From contig NZ_JACWCT010000156.1 in NCBI RefSeq assembly GCF_016613415.1, positions 1 to 64,000 of the forward strand: 64,000 nt of DNA, written 5' to 3'. Under the pieces are notes generated by a model. The model was not told where the DNA came from. It searched no databases and worked only from the letters and a program-made list of their open reading frames with translations. This DNA comes from Methylobacterium ajmalii (lineage in GTDB: Bacteria; Pseudomonadota; Alphaproteobacteria; Rhizobiales; Beijerinckiaceae). Of this stretch, positions 41,805 through 50,043 are shown piece after piece. A program made the position numbers and the translations under genes. Numbering within the stretch: the first letter of the stretch is position 1; each line of letters starts with the position of its first letter.

Positions 41805-43346
41805 ATGCACCCTCGAGCCCGTCGGCGGGGTCCCGCCGCGTCCCGCATGCTGGCCGGGTCGATCGTCGCCGTCACCCTGGTGATCGGGGCCGCCTCCGGC
41901 CTGACGGTCATGCAGATGCGTCGCAGCGCCTGGGAGCAGGTCGGCCGGGTGTCGCAGAACCTGCTCGAGGCGGTCGAGCACATGGTCGACCGCAACATCG
42001 AGTTCTACGACCTGTCGATCCGGGCGGTGGTCGACGGCCTGCAGAACCCGGCGATCGACGAGAGTCCGCCGGAGCTGCGCCAGCTCGCGCTGTTCGACCG
42101 GGCCGCCACGGCCAACGGCCTGGGCGCGATCCTGGCGCTGAATCCGCAGGGGCAGGCCTTCGCCGATTCCGCGAGCGCCGTGCCGCGGGCGCAGGCCTAC
42201 CCCTCGGCGGATTTCTTCCTGGTCCACAAGCAGCGGGAGGATGTCGGGCTCTATATCGGCAAGCCGTTCCGCATGGCGCCGGATGGCCGCTGGGTGATCC
42301 CGCTCAGCCGGCGCCTGGCCTATGCGGACGGGGCCTTCGCCGGCGTGGTGATGGGCACGATCGACATCGGCTACTTCAACGGCCTGTTCGCGCGCCTCAG
42401 CATCGGCGACCAGAGCCGCATCGCGTTCTTCCGCGAGAGCGGCGAGCTCCTGGTGCGCAGCCCGGTCGTCGAGAGCATGATCGGCCAGAACCTGTCGTTC
42501 CTCGCGCATTTCCGGCGCTTCTTCGAGGGCAATGCGGGCCAGTTCGTCGCGACCGGCCACCCGGACGGGGTCGAGGCCCTGTTCACCTATTGCCGGGTGG
42601 GCCGCCATCCGCTGGTGGCCACGGCGGTGGTGCCGACCGAGGTGATCACGGCCCTGTGGCGGCCAAAGGCCGTCGCGATCGGCGTGCTGGTGGCGATCCT
42701 GTGCGGCGGCATGATCGCGCTGACCCTGCGGCTCCAGCGCGAGCTGGAACGGCGCAGCCGGGCCGAGACGCTCGCTCTCGACGCCAACCGCGACCTCGCC
42801 CGCCTCGCCCATACCGACGGGCTGACCGGCCTTCCGAACCGGCGCCACTTCGACGAGGCCTTCGCGCGGGCGCAGGAGCAGGACATGGGACGGGGGCAGG
42901 CGCCGCGCCGGGCGACGTTCAGCCTCGTCCTCCTCGATGCCGACCGGTTCAAGGTCTACAACGACACCTACGGCCATCTCGCCGGCGACGAGGTGCTGCG
43001 CGCCGTCGCCAGGGTGCTGCAGCGCCAGATCCGCGGGCCGGCGGAGATCGCCTGCCGGATCGGCGGCGAGGAGTTCGCCGTGCTGCTGCCGGGCGTCTCG
43101 CGCGCCGAGGCGGTCGCCCGTGCCGAGCGCATCCGCCTGGCGGTGGCCCGGCTGCTGATCCCGCATGCCGGCAACGAGGGCGGCGGCGTCACGGTGAGCC
43201 TCGGCGTCGCCGAGGCCGGCCCGGGCGAGAGCGGCGGCCGGTGCTTCGCGGCCGCCGATGCGGCGCTCTACGAGGCCAAGCGCCGGGGCCGCAACCGCGT
43301 GATGGCGGCGCCCGCCGACGACGCGACGAGCGCGCAGGTCGCGTGA
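41805..43346 (+). CDS. membrane diguanylate cyclase with periplasmic Cache-like sensor
   Basis: A 513-residue protein. A membrane segment at about 15-36 and another at about 287-308 enclose a periplasmic sensor of roughly 250 residues that looks like a Cache domain (AILALNPQGQAFADS, DVGLYIGKPFRM, VMGTIDIGYF). The C-terminal GGDEF domain has the intact active site G-G-E-E-F near residue 420 and the DGLTGLPNRRHFDE opening, so it should make c-di-GMP. The inhibitory RxxD site five residues before GGEEF is absent. The signal sensed is unknown. Confidence 0.93.
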   Translation: MHPRARRRGPAASRMLAGSIVAVTLVIGAASGLTVMQMRRSAWEQVGRVSQNLLEAVEHMVDRNIEFYDLSIRAVVDGLQNPAIDESPPELRQLALFDRAATANGLGAILALNPQGQAFADSASAVPRAQAYPSADFFLVHKQREDVGLYIGKPFRMAPDGRWVIPLSRRLAYADGAFAGVVMGTIDIGYFNGLFARLSIGDQSRIAFFRESGELLVRSPVVESMIGQNLSFLAHFRRFFEGNAGQFVATGHPDGVEALFTYCRVGRHPLVATAVVPTEVITALWRPKAVAIGVLVAILCGGMIALTLRLQRELERRSRAETLALDANRDLARLAHTDGLTGLPNRRHFDEAFARAQEQDMGRGQAPRRATFSLVLLDADRFKVYNDTYGHLAGDEVLRAVARVLQRQIRGPAEIACRIGGEEFAVLLPGVSRAEAVARAERIRLAVARLLIPHAGNEGGGVTVSLGVAEAGPGESGGRCFAAADAALYEAKRRGRNRVMAAPADDATSAQVA

Positions 43347-43513
43347 CGCCCGCGTCGCGGGGAGGCCCGGCCGGGCTCGGCGCGAGCGGCCGCACACCGT
43401 AAGAGGGGTCCGCGCGCATGGTGCCGCGGCACCGGATCGGCTAGAGCTTGGCCGGATCGCCCGGGGGCGGGACGGTCGCGCCGGGGTTGCACGGCAGGGG
43501 GAGAGCGGGGCCG

Positions 43514-43966
43514 TTGGCGCTCGACGACGACATCGCGATCCTGGCCGCGGCGCCGCTGTTCGGATTGATGGACCGGGACGCCCTGCGGCTGATCTCGTTC
43601 GCGGCCGAGCGCCGCCGGCTGGCGCCCGGCGCCGTGCTGTTCTCCCGCGGCGCGCCGGCCGATGGCGGGTTCGTGGTGACGAGCGGCATCGTGGTGCTGG
43701 AGCCGCGCTCGCCCCACGGCGCGCCGGTCGAGGCCGGGCCGTCCGCGCTGATCGGGCAGACCGCCCTGTTCCTCCCCCTGGAGCGGCCGAGCACGGCCCG
43801 GGCCGGGGACGAGCCGGTCGAGGTGATGGTCGTCACCCAGGCGCTCATGCGCCGGGTGCTCGAGGTGTTTCCCGACGCGGCCGCGGTGATCCACGACGCG
43901 CTCGCCGACGAGCTCGCCGCGCTGACCCGTACCTTTGCCGGCAGCCGCGCCGCCGACCCGGCGTGA
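43514..43966 (+). CDS. stand-alone cyclic-nucleotide-binding-like domain protein
   Basis: About 150 residues forming a cNMP-binding beta-barrel (LAAAPLFGLMDRDALRLISFAAERRRLAPGAVLFSRG, then GFVVTSGIVVL). No helix-turn-helix or enzyme domain follows, so it is not a standard Crp-type regulator. The TTG at 43514 lies behind GGGGGAGAGCGGGG, the best ribosome site in this frame. Whether it binds a cyclic nucleotide is uncertain, since the phosphate-binding loop is diverged. Confidence 0.7.
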   Translation: MALDDDIAILAAAPLFGLMDRDALRLISFAAERRRLAPGAVLFSRGAPADGGFVVTSGIVVLEPRSPHGAPVEAGPSALIGQTALFLPLERPSTARAGDEPVEVMVVTQALMRRVLEVFPDAAAVIHDALADELAALTRTFAGSRAADPA

Positions 43967-44032
43967 CAGCGGGCCCGAGGCTTTGATAGAGGGGACGCCG
44001 ACACGACTTCCCTCCCGCCCTGGACGCCTCCC

Positions 44033-44878
<846 letters not shown>

Positions 44879-44902
44879 CGTCCCGTGCGGGACTAAAGTC
44901 CC

Positions 44903-44923
44903 GGGCGGGGCCGGACCCCGCCC
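44903..44923. terminator. GC hairpin between convergent dapD and panC
   Basis: GGGCGGGG (44903-44910) pairs with CCCCGCCC (44916-44923) around five bases. There is no T-run. The preceding bases contain two copies of GTCCCG(T/G)GCGGG in tandem. Confidence 0.5.
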
Positions 44924-44938
44924 GCCGTCGCGGTCGCG

Positions 44939-45802
44939 TCAGACCGCGACGTTGTCGATCAGGCGGGTGCGGCCGAGATAGGCCGCCACCAGCACCCGGG
45001 CCGGGCCCGCGACCCGATCCAGCGGCGCCAAGCTCTCGGCGTCGTTCACCGACAGGTACTGCACGGGCCCGAATCCCGCCGCCTCGAGCGCGGCCCGGCC
45101 CTCCGCCAGGGCGGGCGCCGTCGCCGCGCCGCCGCGCACCGCCGCGGCCACCCGCTGCAGCACCGCGTGGATCGTCGGCGCGGCCCGCCGCTCCTCGTCC
45201 GAGAGGTAGCGGTTGCGCGACGACAGGGCGAGGCCGTCGGCCTCCCGCACCGTCGGCACGCCCTCGATCGCCACCGGGACGTCGAGGTCGCGCGCCGCGC
45301 GCCGGATCACCTGGAGCTGCTGAAAGTCCTTCTCGCCGAACAGCGCGACGTCGGGCAGGGCCTGGAGCAGCAGCTTCGTCACCACGGTGGCGACGCCCGC
45401 GAAGTGCCCCGGCCGCACCGGGCCGCACAGGACGTCTGTCAGCCCTTCCACCGTCACGGTCGTGGCGAAGCCCGGCGGGTACATCGTCGCCACGTCGGGC
45501 AGGTAGGCGGCATCCGCCCCGGTCTCGGCGAGGAGCGCGATGTCGTCCTCGAGCACGCGGGGATAGCGCGAAAAGTCCTCGTTGGGGCCGAACTGCGTCG
45601 GGTTAACGAAGATGCTGACCACGACCCGCCGGCAGCGCGCCTGCGCCTGCCGCACCAGGGCGAGGTGCCCCTCGTGCAGGGCCCCCATGGTCGGCACCAG
45701 AGCCACGGTCTCCCCGGCGTTCCGCCAGGCCCGCACCTGCGCCCGCAGGGCGGCGACGTCGCCGAGGCGCAGGACGGCGGAAGGGGAGGGGGGGGGCGTC
45801 AT
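44939..45802 (-). CDS. panC: pantothenate synthetase
   Basis: A 287-residue ATP-dependent ligase joining pantoate and beta-alanine, in coenzyme A synthesis. Class I nucleotidyl-transferase motifs are present: M-G-A-L-H-E-G-H (His43, His46), VSIFVNPTQFGPNEDFSRYPR, GEKDFQQLQVIRRAARDL and L-S-S-R-N-R-Y-L. Normal length. No panB is adjacent. Confidence 0.97.
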   Translation of the reverse strand: MTPPPSPSAVLRLGDVAALRAQVRAWRNAGETVALVPTMGALHEGHLALVRQAQARCRRVVVSIFVNPTQFGPNEDFSRYPRVLEDDIALLAETGADAAYLPDVATMYPPGFATTVTVEGLTDVLCGPVRPGHFAGVATVVTKLLLQALPDVALFGEKDFQQLQVIRRAARDLDVPVAIEGVPTVREADGLALSSRNRYLSDEERRAAPTIHAVLQRVAAAVRGGAATAPALAEGRAALEAAGFGPVQYLSVNDAESLAPLDRVAGPARVLVAAYLGRTRLIDNVAV

Positions 45803-46101
45803 CGTGGAAGGCTCCTGTCGGTCGGACCGGCGCGACGGTAATCGGCGCGACGAGCCCGCGCCAGGGGAGCCTTGGAGGGAGGCGATCGGCCGATCGCGGA
45901 CTGCACGACGCCGAACGAATGGGATAGGGCGATCCCGCGATCGGCGTGCACGCCGCCGCCCTGTGCGAGGAGACGCCCCCCCTGACGCCGCGCGGCATCG
46001 ACGGGGTCGTTCCGTTCAGGCCGGTCGCGACGTTCCACGTGCGCGGTCCCGGCGAGGTAGTCGGCGGCGACACTCCCGGCGCCGATCCCCGACCCGGCGA
46101 C
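45803..46101. other. intergenic, no gene recognised
   Basis: About 300 bases upstream of panC and downstream of the exported hypothetical gene. It should contain the panC promoter. Frames on both strands are low-complexity shadows. Confidence 0.5.
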
Positions 46102-46440
46102 CTACCAGCAGCCCCGAGAGAGGCGCCGGCCGTACGGATCGTCGACGCCGCGCGGGGGCGGGAAGCCGTAGTAGCTCGGCTTGCCGATACCGAAGGGCGA
46201 GCCGACATAGGTGGGATCGCCCGGCGCGTTGGTGGGCACGAAGCCCTGGCAGCCGGGATCGCCCCGGGTGCCGAGCGAGGCGTCGCTGTCGCCGCGGGGA
46301 AAGTAGCGCGGGGCCGGAACGGGGCCCGGCACGCGGCGGGGCTCCGGCCAGTAGCCCGGCTCGGGCATGTCGGCCGCCGCCGCCGGCCCGGCGAGGCCGA
46401 GGACGATCGCGCCCGCCAGGAGCCTCACACTGTGACCCAT
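46102..46440 (-). CDS. exported Pro/Gly-rich hypothetical protein
   Basis: A 112-residue protein. A clear signal peptide (MGHSVRLLAGAIVLGLAGPAAAA) precedes a mature chain rich in proline, glycine and tyrosine (PEPGYWPEPRRVPGP, SYYGFPPPRGVDDPYGRR), with cysteines in DPGCQGF and at the C-terminal RGCW. No family is recognised. The composition suggests an extended envelope protein. Confidence 0.6.
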   Translation of the reverse strand: MGHSVRLLAGAIVLGLAGPAAAADMPEPGYWPEPRRVPGPVPAPRYFPRGDSDASLGTRGDPGCQGFVPTNAPGDPTYVGSPFGIGKPSYYGFPPPRGVDDPYGRRLSRGCW

Positions 46441-46503
46441 CCCACGTCCCCGCCTGCGATCCGGGACCAGCCTTGGCGGATCGTGGTTAACGGGGCGTTT
46501 CCG

Positions 46504-46974
46504 TCAGGTCACGGCCTCGGTCCGCGCCTGCAGCACGCGCACGAGGTCGTCGGGCCTCACTCGCACCTGCAGCCCGCGCTGGCCGCCATTGACGAAGATC
46601 CCGGGGAGCGCGAGGGCGGCGGCGTCGACCAGGGTCGGCACCGCCCGCTTCTGCCCGAGCGGGCTGATGCCGCCGACATGGTAGCCGGTCAGCCGCTCGG
46701 CCTCGGGCGGGCGCATCATCGCGGCGGACTTGCCCGCGAAGGCCGCGGCGAGCTTCTTGAGCGAGACCTCCCGGTCGGAGGGCACCAGCACGCAGACCGG
46801 CTTGCCGTCGACGGCGGCCATCAGGGTCTTGAACACCTCGCCGGGCGACACGCCCATCGCCTCCGCGGCCTGGAGGCCGATGCGGGTCGCCTCCGGGTCG
46901 TAGTCGTAGGCGTGGACCGTGTGCGGGATGCCGGCGCGGGCGAGGACTTGCGTGGCGCGGGTGGTCTTCGACAT
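46504..46974 (-). CDS. ybaK: Cys-tRNA(Pro)/Cys-tRNA(Cys) deacylase (YbaK/EbsC family)
   Basis: A 156-residue trans-editing protein that hydrolyses mischarged prolyl-tRNA. Family blocks are TRATQVLARAGIPHTVHAYDYD, GEVFKTLMA with the conserved lysine, VLVPSDREVSLKKLA and GYHVGGISPLGQKRAVPTL. Length is normal. It lies 40 bases downstream of the beta-lactamase gene on the same strand and may be co-transcribed, without an obvious functional link. Confidence 0.95.
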   Translation of the reverse strand: MSKTTRATQVLARAGIPHTVHAYDYDPEATRIGLQAAEAMGVSPGEVFKTLMAAVDGKPVCVLVPSDREVSLKKLAAAFAGKSAAMMRPPEAERLTGYHVGGISPLGQKRAVPTLVDAAALALPGIFVNGGQRGLQVRVRPDDLVRVLQARTEAVT

Positions 46975-47014
46975 CGGTGGCCGGGTCTTCGCAGGAGGCG
47001 TCTTCGCGGGCGGA

Positions 47015-47914
47015 TCAGGCGCCCGGGAAGCTCCGGGCGATCAGCCGGCCGACCTCGGCGTGCAGGGTGTCGCGCGCGGCGGGCTCGGCGGGTGATCCGG
47101 TGAGATACACCGCCGCGAGGATCGGCGCACCGTCCGGGCGGTGGATCAGGGCCACCACGTTGGCGGTGCCGTTGTCGCCGGTGCCGGTCTTGTCGGCCGT
47201 GCGCCACCCCTCCGGCAGGCCGGCGCGGACGCGCTTGAGGCCGGTCGGGCTCTCGTGCATCCAGCCGACAAGCTTGCCGCGCGATTCCGCCGAGAGGGCC
47301 TGGCCGAGCAGGACGTTGTCGAGCAGCCCGACCATCGCCGCCGGGGTGGTGGTGTCGCGCGGGTCGCCGGCGATCGCGGTGTTGAGCGTCGGCTCGGTAC
47401 GGTCTAGGCGGGTGACGCCGTCGCCGTGCGCCCGCGCGAAGGCGGTGATGCCGGCCGGACCGCCCATCGTGGCCAGCATCAGGTTGGCGGCGGTGTTGTC
47501 GCTCCAGACCACGGCGGCGGCGCAGAGCTCGGCCAGCGTCATGCCGGTCTCGACGTTCTTCGACGTCACCGGAGCGTAGCTGAGGAGGTCGTCGCGGCCG
47601 TAGGAGATGCGCCGGTTCAGGTCGTCCTGGCCCTTGTCCGCCCGGGCCAGCACCGCGGCGGCGGCGATCGCCTTGAAGGTGCTGCACATCGGGAAGCGCT
47701 CGTCGGCCCGGTGTCCGAAGCGCCGGCCGGTGGCGGTGTCGCGGACCTCGACGCCGAGCCGGCCGCCGTCGCGCCGCTCGAGCTGGGCGAGGCGGGCGGC
47801 GGCGTCCTCCATCGCGGCGGCGCCGCGCACCGCGCAGGTCGCGAGCGCCGCGCCGATCAGGGCGGCGCGACGGGTGAGGCCGGTGGCGGACCGGGAAAGG
47901 GCGAGATCGGACAT
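47015..47914 (-). CDS. class A beta-lactamase
   Basis: A 299-residue serine beta-lactamase. The twin-arginine-like N-terminus has TRRAALIGAALATCAV; export is probably by the Tat or Sec pathway. Catalytic elements are S-T-F-K at 78-81, S-D-N at 138-140, Glu174 in E-P-T-L-N (omega loop) and K-T-G at 242-244. Cys77 precedes the catalytic serine as in class A carbapenemases, but no partner cysteine follows K-T-G, so that disulfide cannot form. The ATG at 47914 (GGGAG upstream) is preferred over one 23 codons earlier. No regulator of the AmpR type is adjacent. The substrate range cannot be predicted from the sequence alone. Confidence 0.95.
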   Translation of the reverse strand: MSDLALSRSATGLTRRAALIGAALATCAVRGAAAMEDAAARLAQLERRDGGRLGVEVRDTATGRRFGHRADERFPMCSTFKAIAAAAVLARADKGQDDLNRRISYGRDDLLSYAPVTSKNVETGMTLAELCAAAVVWSDNTAANLMLATMGGPAGITAFARAHGDGVTRLDRTEPTLNTAIAGDPRDTTTPAAMVGLLDNVLLGQALSAESRGKLVGWMHESPTGLKRVRAGLPEGWRTADKTGTGDNGTANVVALIHRPDGAPILAAVYLTGSPAEPAARDTLHAEVGRLIARSFPGA

Positions 47915-48077
47915 CGTGGCGGCTCCCTGCGGCGCGCGGTACGTCAGGGATGTCCGCGTGCCGCGCGACCTGGGCGATATCACGCTGAGGCCGTGACGGG
48001 ATCGGGGCGCGGCGACGGGGTCCGCTGGAATGCTCCAGTGTGAGCCGCGCCGAGCGGAGCGCCCGGCGCGGCCGATG

Positions 48078-48091
48078 GTTTCACGGGAAAC
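48078..48091. promoter_or_regulatory. degenerate parS-like site
   Basis: GTTTCACGGGAAAC differs from the parS core at one base (T to G). It lies in an intergenic region 15.6 kb from parB. A weak ParB site or chance. Confidence 0.3.
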
Positions 48092-48118
48092 ACCACGGGC
48101 CGCGCGCCGTACCGACGC

Positions 48119-48340
48119 TCAGTGCGAACGCGGCGAGCGGCCCTTGCCGTCGGGGTCGTGGGCGTGGTGCCGGTCGCGCTCGCCGCCGCCGCCCGAGACG
48201 TGCGAGCGGCTGTCGCTGGTGGCCTCTCCCGGGGCCGGACCCGCCTGGGCGGTGGGGTCCGGCCGGTCGGGCCGCTGATGGCTGCTGCCGGGGCCGCCGT
48301 GATGGCGGTCGGCGGCGTCGGTCTTGGTCGACGTGCTCAT
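48119..48340 (-). CDS. small hydrophilic hypothetical protein
   Basis: A 73-residue protein rich in His, Asp, Gly, Ser and Pro (DAADRHHGGPGSSHQRPDRP, DRHHAHDPDGKGRS). A strong ribosome site, AAGGAG, lies nine bases before the ATG at 48340. It is likely intrinsically disordered. No family is recognised. It forms a pair with the next gene, which has a similar disordered composition. Confidence 0.6.
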   Translation of the reverse strand: MSTSTKTDAADRHHGGPGSSHQRPDRPDPTAQAGPAPGEATSDSRSHVSGGGGERDRHHAHDPDGKGRSPRSH

Positions 48341-48361
48341 GTGCGGAGACTCCTTCGCGGT

Positions 48362-48547
48362 TCAGCGGTCCTGCTGATGGCCCTGATGGGTCGTGTTCAC
48401 CTTCGCGTTGCCGGACTGGCCGATCTTGTCCGGATCACGGGTCTGGCCCGTGTCCTTGGCGCCGGTCTCGGTCGGGGCGCGCTCGGCGCTGCCCGGTCCC
48501 TTGTCGGAGCGGTTGGCCGGCGGCACGGGGGGCGGGGAAGCGGTCAT
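48362..48547 (-). CDS. small hydrophilic hypothetical protein
   Basis: A 61-residue disordered-looking protein (MTASPPPVPPANRSDKGPGS, ending VNTTHQGHQQDR). GAGGGAGATCCGC precedes the ATG at 48547, a good ribosome site. Its stop lies 21 bases before the next small gene, so the two probably form an operon. The function is unknown; hydrophilic stress-related proteins have this kind of composition. Confidence 0.6.
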   Translation of the reverse strand: MTASPPPVPPANRSDKGPGSAERAPTETGAKDTGQTRDPDKIGQSGNAKVNTTHQGHQQDR

Positions 48548-48657
48548 GCGGATCTCCCTCGTCTCAAGCGTCGGCCGATCGAGCGCGCATGGCCCGTCGC
48601 CGATGGGGCCGGTCAACGCCCTCTGCCTGCCCGCGTTCCGCGCGACATCGACCCCAA

Positions 48658-48682
48658 AATACTCCTTTACAGTATGAGTATT
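48658..48682. promoter_or_regulatory. inverted repeat AATACTC-N11-GAGTATT
   Basis: Perfect 7-base arms at 48658-48664 and 48676-48682 flank an AT-rich spacer, in the gap between the reverse-strand small genes and the broken ferritin-like gene. It could be an operator of either. Confidence 0.4.
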
Positions 48683-49117
48683 GTCCCGAACCGGCCCAGA
48701 TGGTCGACGTTGGGCCGGACAGCCGATCCCGACATGGGCGCGGCCTTGCGCCGCCACATCGCCGAGACGCGCGACCGGCTCGACGAGGCGCTGGCGGCGA
48801 TGTCGTAGAGCCCCTCGGCCCTGAAGGAGGGCGGGCTCGGTTTCATCGGCAACATGGCGGCTTTGGCCCACGCGCCGGGCCAGGACGAGATCCTGAAGAA
48901 TGCCTTCGCCGATCGCGCCTTCGAGAACGACGAGGCGGCGGCCTACGACGCGCCGACCACGCTGGCCGAGGCCGCCGGCCAGGGTGCCCGGCTGCCGGCC
49001 TTCGAGATGTCGCTGCGCGAGGAGCTGGCGATGGCGCAAAAGATGGCCGACCTCGTGCGGCCGACGACGCAACGTTACCTCGAACTCACGGTCAGTGGCG
49101 ACAAGGCGGATCGCTGA
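48674..49117 (+). pseudogene. broken ferritin-like (DUF892/YciE-type) gene
   Basis: One reading frame encodes two pieces of a ferritin-like four-helix protein separated by an in-frame TAG at 48806-48808. The first piece is MGAALRRHIAETRDRLDEAL. After the stop the same frame continues LKEGGLGFIGNMAALAH, DEILKNAFADRAFENDEAAA, LAEAAGQG, SLREELAMAQKMADLV, ending TQRYLELTVSGDKADR. The N-terminal helix of the family is missing too. An ATG at 48854 could start an 87-residue fragment, but no ribosome site is present. It is best read as a decaying gene next to a repeat element. Confidence 0.7.
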
Positions 49118-49176
49118 AGATCAAAGCCCGTCGACGCATCAAGGGTGATGCTGATATGTACTTCCATCCCACCCAT

Positions 49177-49299
49177 GACCTCATCCTGAGGTGCGACTGA
49201 AAGGGGTCTCGAAGAAGATCTCCAGGAATCGCAGCGATATCTGGAGACCTCCTTCGAGGTCATTCGATTGTCAATCGACCGACACCTCAGGATGAGGTC
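49177..49299. repeat. 123-base imperfect palindrome
   Basis: The outer arms GACCTCATCCTGAGGTG (from 49177) and CACCTCAGGATGAGGTC (ending 49299) are inverted copies. Further in, TCTCGAAG-AAGATCTCCAG mirrors CTGGAGACCTCCTTCGAGG. It lies between the broken ferritin-like gene and the convergent racemase-like gene. Size and structure resemble dispersed non-coding repeats of alphaproteobacteria; it may also terminate transcription. Confidence 0.8.
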
Positions 49300-49329
49300 C
49301 AGGGTGAGATAGAGCGACCAGACACGCCG

Positions 49330-50043
49330 TCAGAGCCGGAACAGCCCGCCCCGGCCGGTAATCCGGCCGGGATCGGCACCCGCCGCGCGCAAGGCCGCCC
49401 ACAGGGTGACGGTGATCGAATCGAAGACCGGGATGCCGAGCTCGGCCTCCAGCTCCTCGACCATCGCCGCACCCGCCATGTTGGTACAGACGATCGCCAC
49501 GGCTTGCGCGCCCTCGGCGGCCACGGCCCGCGCCATGGCGGCGACCTCGGAAACCGGCACCTCCGCGAAGGAGAAGTTGTCGGACAGGCCGCAATGCCGC
49601 TCGGCCGTGCAGTCGAACCCGGCCGCCCCCCAGTTCGCCTGGATCCTGGCCTGCACGTCGCCGGTATAGGGCGTGACGAGGCCGACCCGGCGGATGCCCG
49701 CGCGGGTGAAGGCATCGCGAAAGCCCAGCACGGCGGTCGCCGCCGGGATACCGGTGACGTCGGTGATCCGGGCGCACAGGGCCTCGTCGCGGGCAAAGCC
49801 CAGCCACGCCGCCGAGGTGCCGTTCCAGGCGATGGCGTCGACCTTGGCATCGGCGAGGAGCCCGGCGGCCGACAGGATCGGCGCCTCGTCGAACTGCCCG
49901 AGCCCGGCCGCCGACAGGGTGATCTCGGTGACGCGAAAGCGCGAGAAGTGCGCCGTGATCCCGGGCGCGGCGTGCAGGAGGTCGGCGGTCGCCGGTTCGA
50001 GCCGGGTGTTCGACGACGGGGTGAGCATGCCGAGGCGGATCAT
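49330..50043 (-). CDS. Asp/Glu racemase superfamily protein (maleate isomerase / arylmalonate decarboxylase type), single catalytic cysteine
   Basis: A 237-residue protein with the two-fold alpha/beta layout of this superfamily. The opening L-T-P-S-S-N-T-R-L-E-P is that of maleate cis-trans isomerases. The second active-site cysteine is Cys186 in I-V-C-T-N-M-A-G. The first, which should lie in the C-T-S loop, is replaced: W-N-G-T-S has Asn74-Gly75. Arylmalonate decarboxylase also has one cysteine and a glycine at this place. Decarboxylation or a one-base isomerisation is therefore more likely than racemisation. Its start shares one base with the ATPase stop (TGATG), so it is the last gene of an ABC-importer operon. 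Confidence 0.85.
   Translation of the reverse strand: MIRLGMLTPSSNTRLEPATADLLHAAPGITAHFSRFRVTEITLSAAGLGQFDEAPILSAAGLLADAKVDAIAWNGTSAAWLGFARDEALCARITDVTGIPAATAVLGFRDAFTRAGIRRVGLVTPYTGDVQARIQANWGAAGFDCTAERHCGLSDNFSFAEVPVSEVAAMARAVAAEGAQAVAIVCTNMAGAAMVEELEAELGIPVFDSITVTLWAALRAAGADPGRITGRGGLFRL

Noticed and set aside
40338..43397. Very long frames on both strands across the DSD1 and GGDEF genes
   Set aside because: Shadows of the two real genes; no domains in the alternative frames.
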